Shown: positions 25,529 to 38,150 of the stretch, piece after piece
How positions within the stretch are numbered: position 1 is the stretch's first letter
How the letters are laid out: every line of letters starts with the position of its first letter
NCBI RefSeq assembly: GCF_028858725.1
Contig: NC_084771.1
Coordinates: 10,630,915-10,694,914, forward strand
DNA length: 64,000 bases
Direction: 5' to 3'
DNA from: Colius striatus
Taxonomy: Eukaryota; Chordata; Aves; Coliiformes; Coliidae
Notes under the pieces: generated by a model
What the model saw: only the letters and a program-made list of their open reading frames with translations
The model's database searches: none
What the model was told of the DNA's origin: nothing
Program-made: the position numbers and the translations under genes

Positions 25529-26854
25529 GTTCCAAAGAGGCCAAGAACTGGGCATTTGGCCACTGCTGTATTCCAGGACATCCAATTTGGAAAGGCAGGT
25601 GGCCTTGAACAAAACTGCTTTTAGGCATGTGAAAAAACTAATCCTGTGTTTCCAGAAAAGCATCACGTCTGCTGAGTGCCTGGCTTTTCGCCCCAGAGAG
25701 GCACAGAACTTTTAAGGATCTGACATCTACCTGTCACTAACTTTTCCCTACAAGGTAGGCATACCATCAAATCCAGGCATTCCCACCCCATGCCCAGAAC
25801 CCTCAAAAGCCACAAGATGCCTCCTAGACATTACCAACACCTTTCTCCTGCCTTTCTCCCTCACCAACACAAAATAATCCTTATCTGCATCCAGAGCCAC
25901 AGTCCCCTGGCTGTGATGTTTTTGCAGGACCCGTCTGTAGGGGGAGGATGTTTGGAGCCTGATTTTGGTGACAATGCTGCTGTTGCTGTAGGTTATACCC
26001 TGCATTCATGCAGTCCAGCTCCACCAGACCTGGGCCTCGCATGCATATCTCACAACCCAAGACTTCAAAACCTTAGTTTGTTGATGCAAGCTTGCCCTAC
26101 CAGCCTGATACAGATCTTAACCCAGATGAACAGCTTTTAACCAGGCACCGTGAGTGCATCCGCTGTCTGGACCGCTGCACGGTCTCACTAACACAGCTTT
26201 TCCCTGCAAAAGGGGCTGTCAGCTCACATTGCTCACGCCCTGAGGCCCCGCTCGAGCCAGCCACGCTCCACAGGGTGACAGAGGCAGCAGCTTGCTCTGA
26301 ACACAGGGAAGAACATCAGCTTCAATTAGCATCACCACTGATGAGCTTTTTCATCTGCCGGCTGCAGCCTCGCCACGCACCCCGGCCTCTGGGACAGGGC
26401 TGTGCACACACAGGTGGCCCCATGGTCCTGTCTCATCTGCCTTTCCACCCTGCCCTGCTCAAGGATATGTTTTTTCAGGGTTAAAACCCCTAAAAACATC
26501 ATAATTTATGAAAGAAGCCTTTTCTTACAAAGAGCTGGGGACTTTGTTCCAAGCACTGGACATCTTGTTATTTTATCCTTTTCTATATTCTATCTCTCCA
26601 ATAACTCATTTTCAACAGCATGTGAATTTATTGCTATGGGTGGCAAGGGACTAAGACACCATAAGCAGGAAAGGACAGGACCGGTCACCCTGAAAGTGAC
26701 TATTGCAGTCCCTCTGAAGACATATCTCCCCATCTCCAAGGATGAGCCCAGCACACTTACATCTCACCTCACCTCTGCTTTAAAACCACAAATGATTTGA
26801 GAACACATGCAGGCAACATCTAGCTTTTGCAGGAAATTACACAGCATGGATATA

Positions 26855-27013
26855 TAGAATCACAGAATCATTTTGGTTGAAAAAGACCTTTAAGCTGATG
26901 GAGTTCAAGCCCACCACTAACCCACGGCCCTCAGCACCTCAGCTCCACAACTTCACATCCCATCTCCAGGCATGGGGACTCCACCACCTCCCTGGACAGC
27001 TTGTTCCAGTGTC
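26855..27013 (-). mobile_element. CR1 LINE fragment
   Basis: It begins (plus strand) with TAGAATCACAGAATCATTTT, the reverse complement of a CR1 3' tail, followed by the conserved AAAGACCTTTAAG block, and continues for about 160 bases. Confidence 0.9.
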
Positions 27014-28129
27014 AATATGAACATTGCTATCATGCCAAAAGCTCAACAAGCTGACTTGCCAGCTCATGTCATAAATTCTTTGTACATTACAGTGGTGATA
27101 CCTTTGCCACAGCTCTGAAAAGCCCTGGATCTTCTACATCAGCAGGCCACAGCAAGCTGGGCATCAGGCTGCAAATGCAGCAGCATAACTTGGAAAAGAC
27201 AAGCAGAAACATTTCTAACAAGGACATGCACCCAGTTGGAGACACAGCACCAGCTCTCAGCGAGCTGAGGCACACCAGCTCGTGTTTTGTCAGTGATTAG
27301 ATTCAAACCCTGCTCAGCCAGTGCAAGACCTGCAGAAACTCCCACGCTGCTGCTCAACCTGCCTGCACAGGCAGAGCTGGGCCAGCCCTGGCTCCAGCTC
27401 ACCAGTGCTACCAGGCTCTGTAAAATCTGCTGAGTGTTCTGGAGGGTGTTGCAGCATTATGTTTTTTACTTGGCTGCAGCTAGCACTCACTACCAAGGCA
27501 AAACCACCTTGTTACAGGGCAGGTGCTAGATCTTTGCTATGTGCTGACACATCCCCTTCCTGTAGTAAAATGAGCAGGTTCTCCCATATAGAGACTGTAT
27601 CACTCCCTCAGAATAAAAGTTCTTCTAAGGAAGGAGTCAATCCCTCATGTCCACTTTGCTTGAGAAGCATAAAACCTGCATTCTGAACTGCAGTCATACC
27701 CACACAGTGGGCACATGGGATGCAAAGCACCTGATGACAGCAGGATGAGGATGGCAAATATTTTGACAGGTTACTGGTCCCAGTAACACCACTTTCCCAT
27801 AACAGCTGTGATTCACCATTCACGTCAGCAGCATGGAAAAAGTGAGCCCTCCTTCCTTCAGGAGACAAAAGAAGTGCTTTAAGAAAAAAGTGATTAAGAA
27901 TATGGGCTTGTCCAGCAGAAAACCCAAGCACATCTCAATTCCCACAGAAGCCAGAGGGATGTTCCACTGGCTTTAATCACTCTTGGGCTTTTTTCTTGTC
28001 TTAGCTGTGTTTTAAGTATATGCTCCCTCCTCCCCATAGCTCCATGCAGACAAGAGTGAGGGTGCCAGAAGATGGCAGGAAAGCCACTGCTGGCATAAGC
28101 CAAGGGCTGGGTCCTGCACTTATGCCACA

Positions 28130-28843
28130 CCAACCCCAGGCACCACTCCAGGCTGGGGCAGAGGGGCTGGAAACTCCCCAGAGGGAAAGGCCAGGGGACT
28201 TTGACAGACAGTGGCTGAACATGAGCCAGCAGCATGCCCAGGGGGCCAAGAAGGCCAGTGGCATCCTCACTTGAATCAGCACTGGTGTGGCAGCGGGACC
28301 AGAGCAGGGATTGTCCCCAGTGCTGGGCCCTGGTGAGGCTGCAGCTCAAGTGCCGTGTTCAGTGTTGGGCTCTTCACTACAAGATGCTGAAGTGCTGGAG
28401 CATGTCCAAAGAAAGGTGACAGAGCTGGGGAAGGGCCTGGTGCAGAAGTCTGATGGGGAGCAGCCCTCGGGGCCCTGGGGGTATTCAGCCTGGAGCACAG
28501 GAGGCTGAGGGGAGATACAGTCACTCTCTACAGCTACCTGACAGAAGGCTATAGTGAAGTCAGGGGCGGTCTCTGCTCCCAAGTACCAAGTGGTAGGACA
28601 AGAGGAAATAGCCTCAAACTGTGCCAGGGAACATTTACACTGGAGATTAGGAAAAACTTCTTCCCTGAAAGGGTTGTCAACCCCTATCCCAGGCTGCCCA
28701 GGGAGGTGGGGGAGTCCCCATCCCTGGAGCTATTGCGAAGCCATGGAGCTGAGGGACATGGATTAGTGGTGGGCTTGGCCATGAGAGATGAGGGGTTGGA
28801 CTAAACCTTAAAGTCTTTTCCTACTAAAACGATTCTATGAAAC
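28130..28843 (+). mobile_element. CR1 LINE fragment, about 0.7 kb
   Basis: This is the longest CR1 piece in the intron. Landmarks in order: CTGAACATGAGCCAGCAGC, GCCAAGAAGGCCAGTGGCAT, CAGGGATTGTCCCC, GGAGGCTGAGGGGAGA, AGGCTGCCCAGGGAGGTGG, and the ACGATTCTATGA end. The left edge is approximate. Reading frames through it are broken. Confidence 0.92.
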
Positions 28844-29593
28844 TCACACACAGCAGCACTTCTGTAGCAAGGCTATTACATTGCTATGAAACAGAGAAAG
28901 CTTTCCATGCAAATTGCTCCCTGTCTGTAGAGCTTTCCAGCTATGGAAACTACACATCATCTTCCTAATTCTGCCAGAATAAAGTAGGAAAGGAAGGTAC
29001 TTGACTTTCCAGGGAGCATGAGGTATCCATGCAGCCAGAAGCAGAACTGCCCATTGTCACTGCAGCACACAGCAGCCCTGGAGGCCATTCAGCATCAGGA
29101 GACAAAATAGTGTGGTACAACGAAACGTCAGCTGGAGTCACCAGGTCTGAGCTGGAGCAGTGATGAGACTCATGGCACTCCCCCAGCTCCAGCCAAGGTC
29201 CAACCAAACAACCAAGGTCCAACATTGTCTCAGCTTCCACTTGAATGTATTTTAACACAAGCTTTGTCTTCAAAGCTGTGTTTAACATCTGTAACCATCT
29301 CCTTGGGTGGCTAAAGAGATAATTCATAGGAAATACCACCTAAAATGAACCTTGGTTTGGTTCCTTTTATGATTTAACTAAATATAACTTCGAAATTTAG
29401 CTGAAGGACGGCAGGAAAGTCGCTGCTGAAAGCTCCCAGCTCAGAGCAGGAGAGCCCTTGGGAGAAACCAGCTCCCTGCAGAAGGTTCTTATCACTCCTC
29501 TAAGAGTGGAGGAGCAATAACAGGAAGAAATTGTTTTGGCGGGACTTACACCGTAAAAAGTAAACTCACCAGCTGCTGTGGTACAAAATCTCC

Positions 29594-29671
29594 CTGGAAA
29601 TCTTATGCAGTCATCATCCCCCATGGCTGCAGCTGGAAATCACATGCAGCCATCATCCCCCACGGCTGCAG
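29594..29671. repeat. 39-bp tandem duplication
   Basis: Two adjacent 39-base copies (29594-29632 and 29633-29671) share CTGGAAATC, ATGCAG, CATCATCCCCCA and GGCTGCAG with only a few substitutions. Confidence 0.9.
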
Positions 29672-32600
29672 GCAGCATCTCCCCGGCTCCCACACACCCA
29701 CGTACACGAAAATGCTGGGAGCTGGTGACCACCTCTAGCCCTGCTGCTTCTCCTGGCTTTCCCTGTTATCTGTAAGAGGATGCTCTGAGTGTGATGGCAG
29801 AAGATCACTGAGTGACAGTGTGTGGTGCTCACCTGCTCTTGCTCCTGACAGTGTCTTTTTCAACTCTGGTCTATGACGTTGAAATCAGAGAGCAGCATAG
29901 AAGCTTAGGAACACTGTTAAACTCCCTACAGCAGAAGGGAGGAATGGGAAGAGGGTAACAGGCTCTGGGGCAGGTACCTTGCTCACTGGGAAGCTCCCTC
30001 CCAGTGCAAACCAATTCCTTGTGCTGCTCAGAACCCCAGAGGATGCTCTCCTCCTCACTCCAGGCTGCACTGTCAAAGCTCTGGCAGGACCCTGGTATCA
30101 CCCAGCCATTGGCATCCTCTGCCTCAGCATGGGCAAAGGAGACCAGGCCCTGCCATGGTGAAGCCCAACACCAACTGCTTGGCCAAAGCCACAAGTGCAG
30201 AGGCTCAGTGACTGCATCGCTCCAGCTGAACGTGCGACTTCACATCACTTGAGCCGAGCACCCGGCGCTGGGGCCGACGCTCACATCCCTGCCATTGTTT
30301 TTACACACAATAGGCATCTTTTATACCCACGAGTCAAATGGGGCAGTTTTAAACTCATTAATGGTTCTCAAACAAGTCTCTGAGTGTACATGAGGCCTCT
30401 GGCAGACAATGTCAACCCAGTTTCAGTGGTATGGCATCAGCTGCTACCCTGCACCAGCCCAGCGTAAGAGGAGCAGCAAGAGCAAACGAGCTACAACTGT
30501 TCACAGTGTAGCTTGTTCAGATGTGGGACACAGGACTGCTACTGCCAGGATCTCCATCCCTCTGCCAGGCACGTGCTTTGCTCCACTCAGCACTAATAGC
30601 ATCAGAGAAGCCTTTTGGGTTGCTTTCTCAGGCTAGCACACAGCAGCAACAGCCACCCTGTTTCCAGAAATGCAGCAGAGCCTTCAAATTGAAGCCAATG
30701 TCTATTGCAGATAGCAGGAGTTTGCTGCAGCAGCCAAGGAGCTGGCACACATCTCCTGCTGCCTTGACAGCTGGTTGATGACACCTCCACCAGCTCATGT
30801 GAGATCCAAGGGGGCTCACCTCCTCACCCATACATACCAAAGGGTAGCCAAACCAAGACTCCGGCAACAAATTCACTCTCAGCACAGGTCAGGTCCCTGG
30901 CAGCTCTGTGCAGCCCACACACAGAGTGGTTAGTTGCCCGTGTGGGCTCTCTAGGGCTTTACTGGGGCAGCAAAAGCTCAGCTCTCAGGACATAGACCTT
31001 ACAAAAGCCCCAGGAGCTTCCATGTTTAATTCTGCCTTGGTGTGTGGCAGCAGAGGAATGCCACACAAGCAGCTTTGCTCTTTACACCTGCCCCAGTTTG
31101 GTGTTTTCCCTCTTTTGGGATGACAGCCAAAACTGAATGAAAAATCCAACAAGGAGGAGCCGAGAATCTGGGCAGAAAACCCCCAGGGGTGAGCAACCAT
31201 CCCATGCTTCTGCCGGCGGGCAAGTCACAGCCAAAACATTACACGCAGCCCCACGCGAGAGCACCTGTGGCTCACAGGGCTGAGGAATAGTGTTTTGCAA
31301 CTTGGCTAGCACAGCCTGGGAAATACAGCTATCAGTGCCAACCATCTCAGCCACAAAGATTAGTTAAGGGAGAAAGACCAAAGTGAAAGCCAACACAGGC
31401 AGCGCAGTGTTTGCTCCAGTGCTCAGATAAGAAACTGAGGCACGGACAGGTTAACAGGCACCTTCGGTCATGCCACGAGGCTGCAGCAGATGAAAACAGA
31501 GCCTGCCACGTGCTGTACCTGCCTATTTACACCTCTGCAATCCAGGTCACATCTTTTGGCACCTCAAAGGCAGGGTTTCCATGGGCTTGTGTATCTCCTG
31601 CATTCTGCATCACTCCAAGCATTTGCCATCTATCACCTGCAAGCAGGACCAGGCTAAGGAACAAAAAAGCTGCAAATTGTGGTAAAGGCCCATGCCCACT
31701 TTTTGGTTTCACTCCAAGCTTTCTTTAACCCCGAGGATTCCCGTGAAGACACCGAGCAGGGAGTTTGAGCAGGAAGGCAGGGATCTGGGCTAAGCGTGAA
31801 GCCTGCGCAAAACCAGCTCCGAGCTCTGCGGCTCTGCCAGCAGCCCTGGCTACTCTGCAACATCCTTTTAACACAGTGAGACATTTTAGGATGTGAGCAA
31901 GACCAAATCCTGCCCTTGCCCCAAACAATAGGCTCTGCAATAATGGTGCAACCAGAATTTCCTGTGCGGCAGCGCGCGCCAGCTCCCGGGAGCAAACACC
32001 ATGGGAAACGCTGCCACGAGAAAAGCCTCTTTGCAGTGCACCACGACAACTCCTCCAGGCTCCTGGGGACAGCTTCTTTTTTGCAACAAGCAAAGCACCA
32101 CAACCAAGTCCAGGCCAGGAAGCAGGCAAAAACCACACCAGTGACTTGAAACAGAACCCATCCAGCCTGGGAATTGCTGTGGATAATTAATTATCACACC
32201 AAGCCTTTTGCAACATCTGGCCACAGCTTTCTCTCACGGATATTTCACTACCCGGCACAGCCTTGGTGAGAACATCACGTTGGAGAGGGCTTTGTTTTGG
32301 GAGGCTTCAATCTGAGCTTGGCTGGGGTGAACCTGAGCAGCACTGACACTCTCACAGAACAAGAACCTCAGGAGCAGGGCTGGCCTGGTGCATCTCTCAT
32401 GGTAAGGCAACTGGGCCATAAATGGCACAGGTCCCGGCAAGAAAAGAGCAACTGTTGGCACTGCATAAGACCAGAGAGGTAGCAACTGCACTCTGAGTGT
32501 TGACCAGTTGGAGCTTCCGCCACAAAAGAAGGATCCAAACAGATTGCAATCCCAACAGAATGAAAAGCCAATGAAGAACTCCCTACAGCAAAACAGAAAT

Positions 32601-33167
32601 GAGGTATTCCACAGCTCTGCTGCCCTCGAGGATTTGAGAGGAGATGGGGACAATTACTAATGCAAGAAGAAAGGACTAAACCAGCATGCTCAGCACAGAA
32701 GCCACCAGCACCCTGCTCCAAGCTGAAGTGTTTTTTGCCTCTCCACCTGACACCACAGCACAAGAGCTACAGGCTTGAAGCTTGGGCTCTGCTGTCATCC
32801 CTCCCCGGTCCAGGGACCTCCGGTCCTTCCCAGCGCAGAGATGCCACGTTCAGCGCACAGCTCAGAGTGGAGGACCACCCTCACATGCTCAACAGCTCTA
32901 TTTGTGGTGCTTGTCATCAAACACTGGTATCATTATTTTCTATAATCTTTCTTCAGAGGGGGGCAGAAACTATTTCTGTGAGGTTTTTTAGTCCTGAAGT
33001 TACTTACCTGCCTAAAAGTCCCGTATCAGGTTTGTGGGGCAGGGTTTGGGTGGTGAGGGGAGGCTACAGGGGTGGTTTCTGTGAGAAGCTGCTACAAGGG
33101 TTTTTTAATATGGTTTTATTTCTTATTACCCTACTCTGATTTAACTGGTGACAAATTAATTTCTCCG

Positions 33168-33288
33168 AGTCATAGAACCACAGAACTGTCAACCCCTCCT
33201 CTCACACTGCCAAGCCCACCACCAATCCGTGGCCCTCAGCACCTCAGCCACACAACTTTGCAGTATCTCCAGGGATGGGGACTTAGTC
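33168..33288 (-). mobile_element. CR1 LINE 3'-end fragment
   Basis: The reverse-complement CR1 end (TCATAGAACCACAGAAC) is followed by CCAAGCCCACCACCAATC and CGTGGCCCTCAGCACCTCAG, a block shared with the other minus-strand CR1 copies here. It is truncated after about 120 bases. Confidence 0.88.
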
Positions 33289-34914
33289 AAGTCTGTTTTG
33301 CCCAAGAAGCCTCTTGCCATGGATTTATTTCAAGAGAAAAAAGGACAGAAAACAGGTGATGGCACCTGAAGCCTGGCTCAGCAGCAATCCCAAATATTCT
33401 GAGATGCTTCAGGACCTCAACTGAAACCTCCTAGAAATAACACAACTGGCCAAATTTAGTCCCTTACTGCTGGATTTAGCACATGTAAAGTGCAAACTGT
33501 TTAAACAACATTGGTATGAGCAGTTTAGGGCCTTTGCTCCAGAAGTGTGCTGGTAGACAACAAAAAGGCCATTTTTCCAGGAAAGAACTGTATACTCAAC
33601 AGCTTGCATGTCAAACACGAGGCTGGTAAAGCAGAAATAAGAGGTTTTCATCCCATTCTGTCCAGCAGCTCACCTAACTTGGCTTTGTTCTCCCCACCTA
33701 TAAGGAGAGGATGAGGGTGTCACAGCCCCCAGCAGCAGCCCAGGTTGCAGCCAAGCACCCCGAGGGGCAGGACCACCTCCCAACAGTCTGCTGCACCTAC
33801 AGTAGGCAGAGGTTTAAAGAGAAGGCAAGCAAAGCCTCAACCCCAGGATCAAGGAGGGCCTCAAGGTTTGAGATGGGAACAGAAGAGGACAGAGATGGTG
33901 CAGTCAGAGAGCATGTACTGGCTGAGACCTCAAAGCCAACACACACCCCACACACAAACACCAACCCCCAGAGCCCCTGCAGAGCTTCTTGGCATTTCCA
34001 CAGCCAAGGACTGGCTTTAGTGGCCATGTGTGTCTGGCTTGAGGCAGGATGAGCACCAAGGAGCTCAGCGATGTGTCCAACTGGAAGGAAATGCTGAGCT
34101 GTGGGCTCCAGATCAGGCAATGTTCTCTTTCCAGAGAAGAAAAGTAGAGAAACCACATGCAAGAACATCAGACCAGCATGAAGCTCTCAGAGCTCAGCCT
34201 ACAGCAGAAAAACCCATTTACTGGGAAAGAGGTGAAAAAACACATTTTTAAGTGGCTTCAGGGAAAAAAACCAACACGACTCCCTAATTTCTTATTTTAA
34301 CAACCCCCTCGTGCCCTGCAGGCTGCAGAGAGACAGGGAACTGCTCTCCCTGCACTCATCCCTCTGCACACAATCTCAAAATTCATTTGCTAGCATGTAG
34401 GTACACAATAATTTTGTTAAGACCATGTGTGCTCCGGGAAACTCTTCCCCAAGAGGCTGAAGCTTCCAGCCATGCATCACTGCCTGCTTCATCACTAAGC
34501 CAAGCTCCCCCTCCCCATCTCTCCTGCGCTGCTGAAATCCTTTACCACGCTTGCAAAATGCCCCCTTCTGGCAACTGATAACTCAGGTTTTCAGGTCAGA
34601 TCGTGCAGCCGAAGAAAACTCCCAATAAATCTGTCACTTAACGGAAAACGAACGCCGCGTCCTCATGTCAGCACGGAGCACAGAAATAACCTCTCCTCCA
34701 GACAGCTATCGCCTGCCTGACCTAGCAAAGCCAAACACAACAAACCTGGGATTAGAAAAGCCTCACAGAAATTAAAGTTGGTGAGGTTTGTGCTCTGAAA
34801 GGTGCCTGGCAAGAGGCCACTGGGCAAGACACGTGTTCAGGTCCCTGGCCTGTGGTGCCGGCAGGAACCCGGCCCAGCAGCACTCCTGCACTCTGCCTGC
34901 TCCTTCTATTTCTC

Positions 34915-35105
34915 CTCTTTTCTAGCCATTTTATTTATGGGAGGCTTCACTTATTCTTTTTAAGCAAAGCAGGGTAATTTTATTCAATCTGGTAATACTA
35001 TTGCAGAAATTGGAGGGCTCTTTGAGAGCACAAACAGCCGGGTAAATACAGGCAGAAATAACTGCTCTGAGCATAACCAGGCTGCAGTAATTAGCTGGGT
35101 GGTTT
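34915..35105. other. AT-rich, repeat-free stretch; possible conserved regulatory element
   Basis: This is unique, AT-richer sequence in a GC-richer setting, with TTTTATTTATGG, GGTAATTTTATTC and GCAGTAATTAGCTG (homeodomain-type ATTA cores). It has no ORF of note. It is listed only as the most enhancer-like stretch of the intron, and conservation cannot be judged from one sequence. Confidence 0.2.
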
Positions 35106-36799
35106 TTCAGCTGCCAGCCTCAGATCCTCGGGATTCCCAAGACTATTTCTGAGAGGTCTCAGTAAGATAACCCATTCTCATGCTTCACCTGGAAGTTTCA
35201 CAGGAGCCTGCACGCTCAAAAGAATAAAAACCCACTGAACAGGATGGTTGAGAGCAATTAGCACTCGGGAAAACCAGCGGTAAGAGGTCGGAGAGGGCAG
35301 GAGCCTCTGCTGCTTGGGGAATCGGGATGGAAAGAAGGAACGATTGCAACAGGTATGGGATGAACCAGAAATGGAGCAAAGGGCCAGAAAATCGACCCAT
35401 TGAACCTGAGACTTTTAGTATCTCAGATTAAGAACTGCAGTTTCCAGACTTGTCTTCTCAAGGCAGACTTTTCCCCAGTGCTTTCAGCTCAACTCCTCCA
35501 GAGGCTCCCCTGAAGCAGGTGATGTGTTTTCCCTTCTCCTGCTTGCACAGGTACGTGTGATGCACCTGCTTCATCCTCCTCCCACCAGCAGCTTCTCTGC
35601 TCAGACCACCAGCTCCCATCACAACTGCAGTGGCCACCGCCCAAAGCTCCAGACTCAAGAGTCCCACCAGCAGCCAGCCGAGCTCCTGGGCTCAGGGTTG
35701 GCACTTCTTGTGCAGGACAGCATGGCAAGAAGCTCACTGACACCTCTCTGGACAACACAGCCCACTCTGAGGCCACACAGCCTGCCCCACATCCCCATCA
35801 CAGAAGACACCTCAGCCACAGGCAATGAGGAAGCTTTGCTCTGAGCAGCTCTTGTTCCAGAACTCCCCCAGCTACAGGGAAAGTGAGGCAGCACAGTGCA
35901 CCCCTCTCCCACCCCGACACAACCACCCACTTATTTTTTCTCACAGCAACGTGTAGAAATCAAGTTAATTCATTCCAGCTGGGAACAAGGGTGTGAAGGG
36001 CACTCACAGCACAGCAGGGAACGGGATGGCACAGCAGGAATTGGGCACTCCCGGTCCCTGCCTGGTCCCTTGTTCAATCAGGGAACAATTGCCACCTGTG
36101 TGAGCCAGCACCGGGCACCCACACACCCCTGCGCAGGAGCTCCGGCACCTGGACCAGAGCAGCTCAACTTACACAGATTTGGCACTTTTCTTTTCCCCAA
36201 AGCCAACCAGTGAAGATAAAGCAGAGGGAGTGAGCGGCATTCCATAAATATTTGATTTTAACAGTTACAGTAGGCTGAGATCCGGCTCTGCTGCATCACA
36301 GACCAACAACCTGCAACCGGCTGAGAGGTACGAGGGGACCCCCGCACCCAGCCCGGAGCTGCTGCTGCTCTGCCGGGAGCTGTCGTGGCTCAGGGGAAAG
36401 CCGTGTGCCTCTTCTCACATAAAGTGAGAGGGAGGAGCAGGGAGTTTATATCAGCTGTTAATCCCTCTGTTTTGAAACAGCTCATCGAATAAATGTTAAG
36501 GTGTAAAACAAAAGCACAGAGGTGGAGATCTCACAGGAACCCTCCAGCCAGACTCAATAAACACATGAGTAAGACGTTCTCACCGAGGTTGCCCCATCAG
36601 CTTCCCTGGGACTACTAAAGCCAGTAAGGACCAAACCTTCCCAACCAGAAAACATTCACTACAGCCAACAGAAAATACTCTCCTGGATTCCAACATACTT
36701 TGAATCAGCCTGGGTGAGTAATGACCCAGTTCTCGGGCAGTTCACACGAGCGTAAACCAGGCATAAACCACTGAAATCTGACACATCCAGCCGGAAAAT

Positions 36800-38150
36800 C
36801 AAACCCGGCTGCGCTCGGAATCGGGCCCCCAGCAGCGGCTGCCCCGCTCAACTTCAGCTCCGCACATCCTCAGCGGCTCGAGCGGAACGAAAACCAACGA
36901 CATCTCCAGTTAAAGTTACACAGAAAGCCTTTTCAAAACTAACCCAAGCTCTGCGCGTTTACGCGGAGGGCGGAGGGCGTCCGTGCTGCAGGTACCTGCG
37001 CTGGGCAGGGAGGAGGCAACACATTTATCAGGGCAGAAATGTAAAGGAAACCGACGAGCCCCTCTCCGCCGGCAGCCGCGGCCCCGCTCTTACCTCACCG
37101 CATGGCCTCGGCGCCGCACGCTAACGCGGTCCCGGGAAATAAGTGCAAACTCCGCTGGCGGCTTCACGTTGAAATGGTAAAAAAACCTTCTACAAAAATA
37201 AAATTACCAAAAAAAGGAAAAAAAGAAAAATAGGAACTAACAGTGCGAGCTGCTCGGAAACAAATACAATTAAATAGAACAGCCAAAAGCCGGTACAGGG
37301 GGTGCGGGTGCCATGCGCGGCCCCCGCCGCCGGGCCGCCCCCGGGACCTGCCTCTCGCCCCCGTCCCGGCTCTGCCCGGGGAGCGCTCCCCGCCGGCCCC
37401 GGCCCGGGACCCCCGGCGCGGCCGCGGAGCGCTCAGGGAGCGGCGGGTCGGGCCGCGCCGGGCCGGGCCGGGGCCGTCCCGGGGGCCGGCGGCCGCCCGC
37501 GGGCAGCGGGGCGCGGGGGGGGCCCGCCGGGGCCCGGCTCGGGCCGCGCTGCTCCGCCGCCGCCGCGCATCCCCCGCAGCCCCGTCCCGTCGGGGCCCGC
37601 CCGCTGCTCGCCGCGCCCGGCCGCCGCCCCGAAAGAACGGTTAAAAAAAAGGATTAAATTGGAAAAAAATAACTATGAAAGCCTCCCTTATTTCGGAAGG
37701 TGCCGGGCCTGGGCGCGAGCGGCCGCCCGGACGGAAACTTTGTGCGGCCGGTGAGCGCGGAACCGCGTCCCCCCTCCCCGCTCGCCTGCGCGGCACCGCC
37801 CGCCCGGCGCTCCGCGGGCGCGGGGGCAGCGCGGGGGAGGCTCCGCGCCCGCGGGGGAAGGCCGCAGCGGGGCTTCGGGGAGCTTTGCGGGGAGATGCTC
37901 GCCCCGCTCGCCGGCGCCCACGGGGCTTGTTCTCTAACCCGCCCCCCCCCGCGCCCTGCTCCCGCGGTAAGAACAATCGGAGGAAGCGCGGCCGGGTCTG
38001 CCCCCGCCAGCGGGGTTACAGCCCCAGACGGCTCCGCAGCGGCACCCGCCAGCCCTCGCCCTGGGGAAACTGAGGCAGGAACTCGCCACCGCCGACCAGC
38101 CGGGCCCTGCAAAACGCCCGTGGCCTCCTCAGCGGGGTTCCGGGACCACC
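36800..38150 (-). promoter_or_regulatory. ARHGEF9: CpG island, proposed ARHGEF9 promoter and first exon
   Basis: GC content and CpG frequency rise sharply from about 36.8 kb, peak at 37.3-37.63 and 37.73-37.95 kb, and fall after about 38.15 kb. On the minus strand a good splice donor, GTGAG|GTAAGAGCG (intron from 37093), ends a putative non-coding exon 1. It lies upstream of the ARHGEF9 coding exons and on the expected strand. Two A-rich spacers (37176-37285 and 37635-37685) interrupt the island. A plus-strand donor, CCGCG|GTAAGAAC (GT at 37967-37968), suggests possible divergent transcription. The start site itself is not visible. Long open frames here are a by-product of low stop-codon density in GC-rich DNA. 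Confidence 0.6.

Larger units (their letters stand above)
15243..37093 (-). other. ARHGEF9: Large 5' intron of ARHGEF9 (proposed)
   Basis: About 21.8 kb separate the acceptor at 15243-15244 from the best minus-strand donor in the CpG island at 37092-37093. I found no recognisable protein exon on either strand. It holds two adjacent LTR remnants (16.67-17.65 kb), an opposite-strand LTR remnant (about 20.01-20.25 kb), CR1 fragments (25.5, 26.9, 28.1-28.8 and 33.2 kb) and a 39-bp duplication (29.6 kb). Apart from these I see nothing that stands out. Alternative first exons may be hidden here. The span depends on the CpG-island donor being the real upstream exon. Confidence 0.5.
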
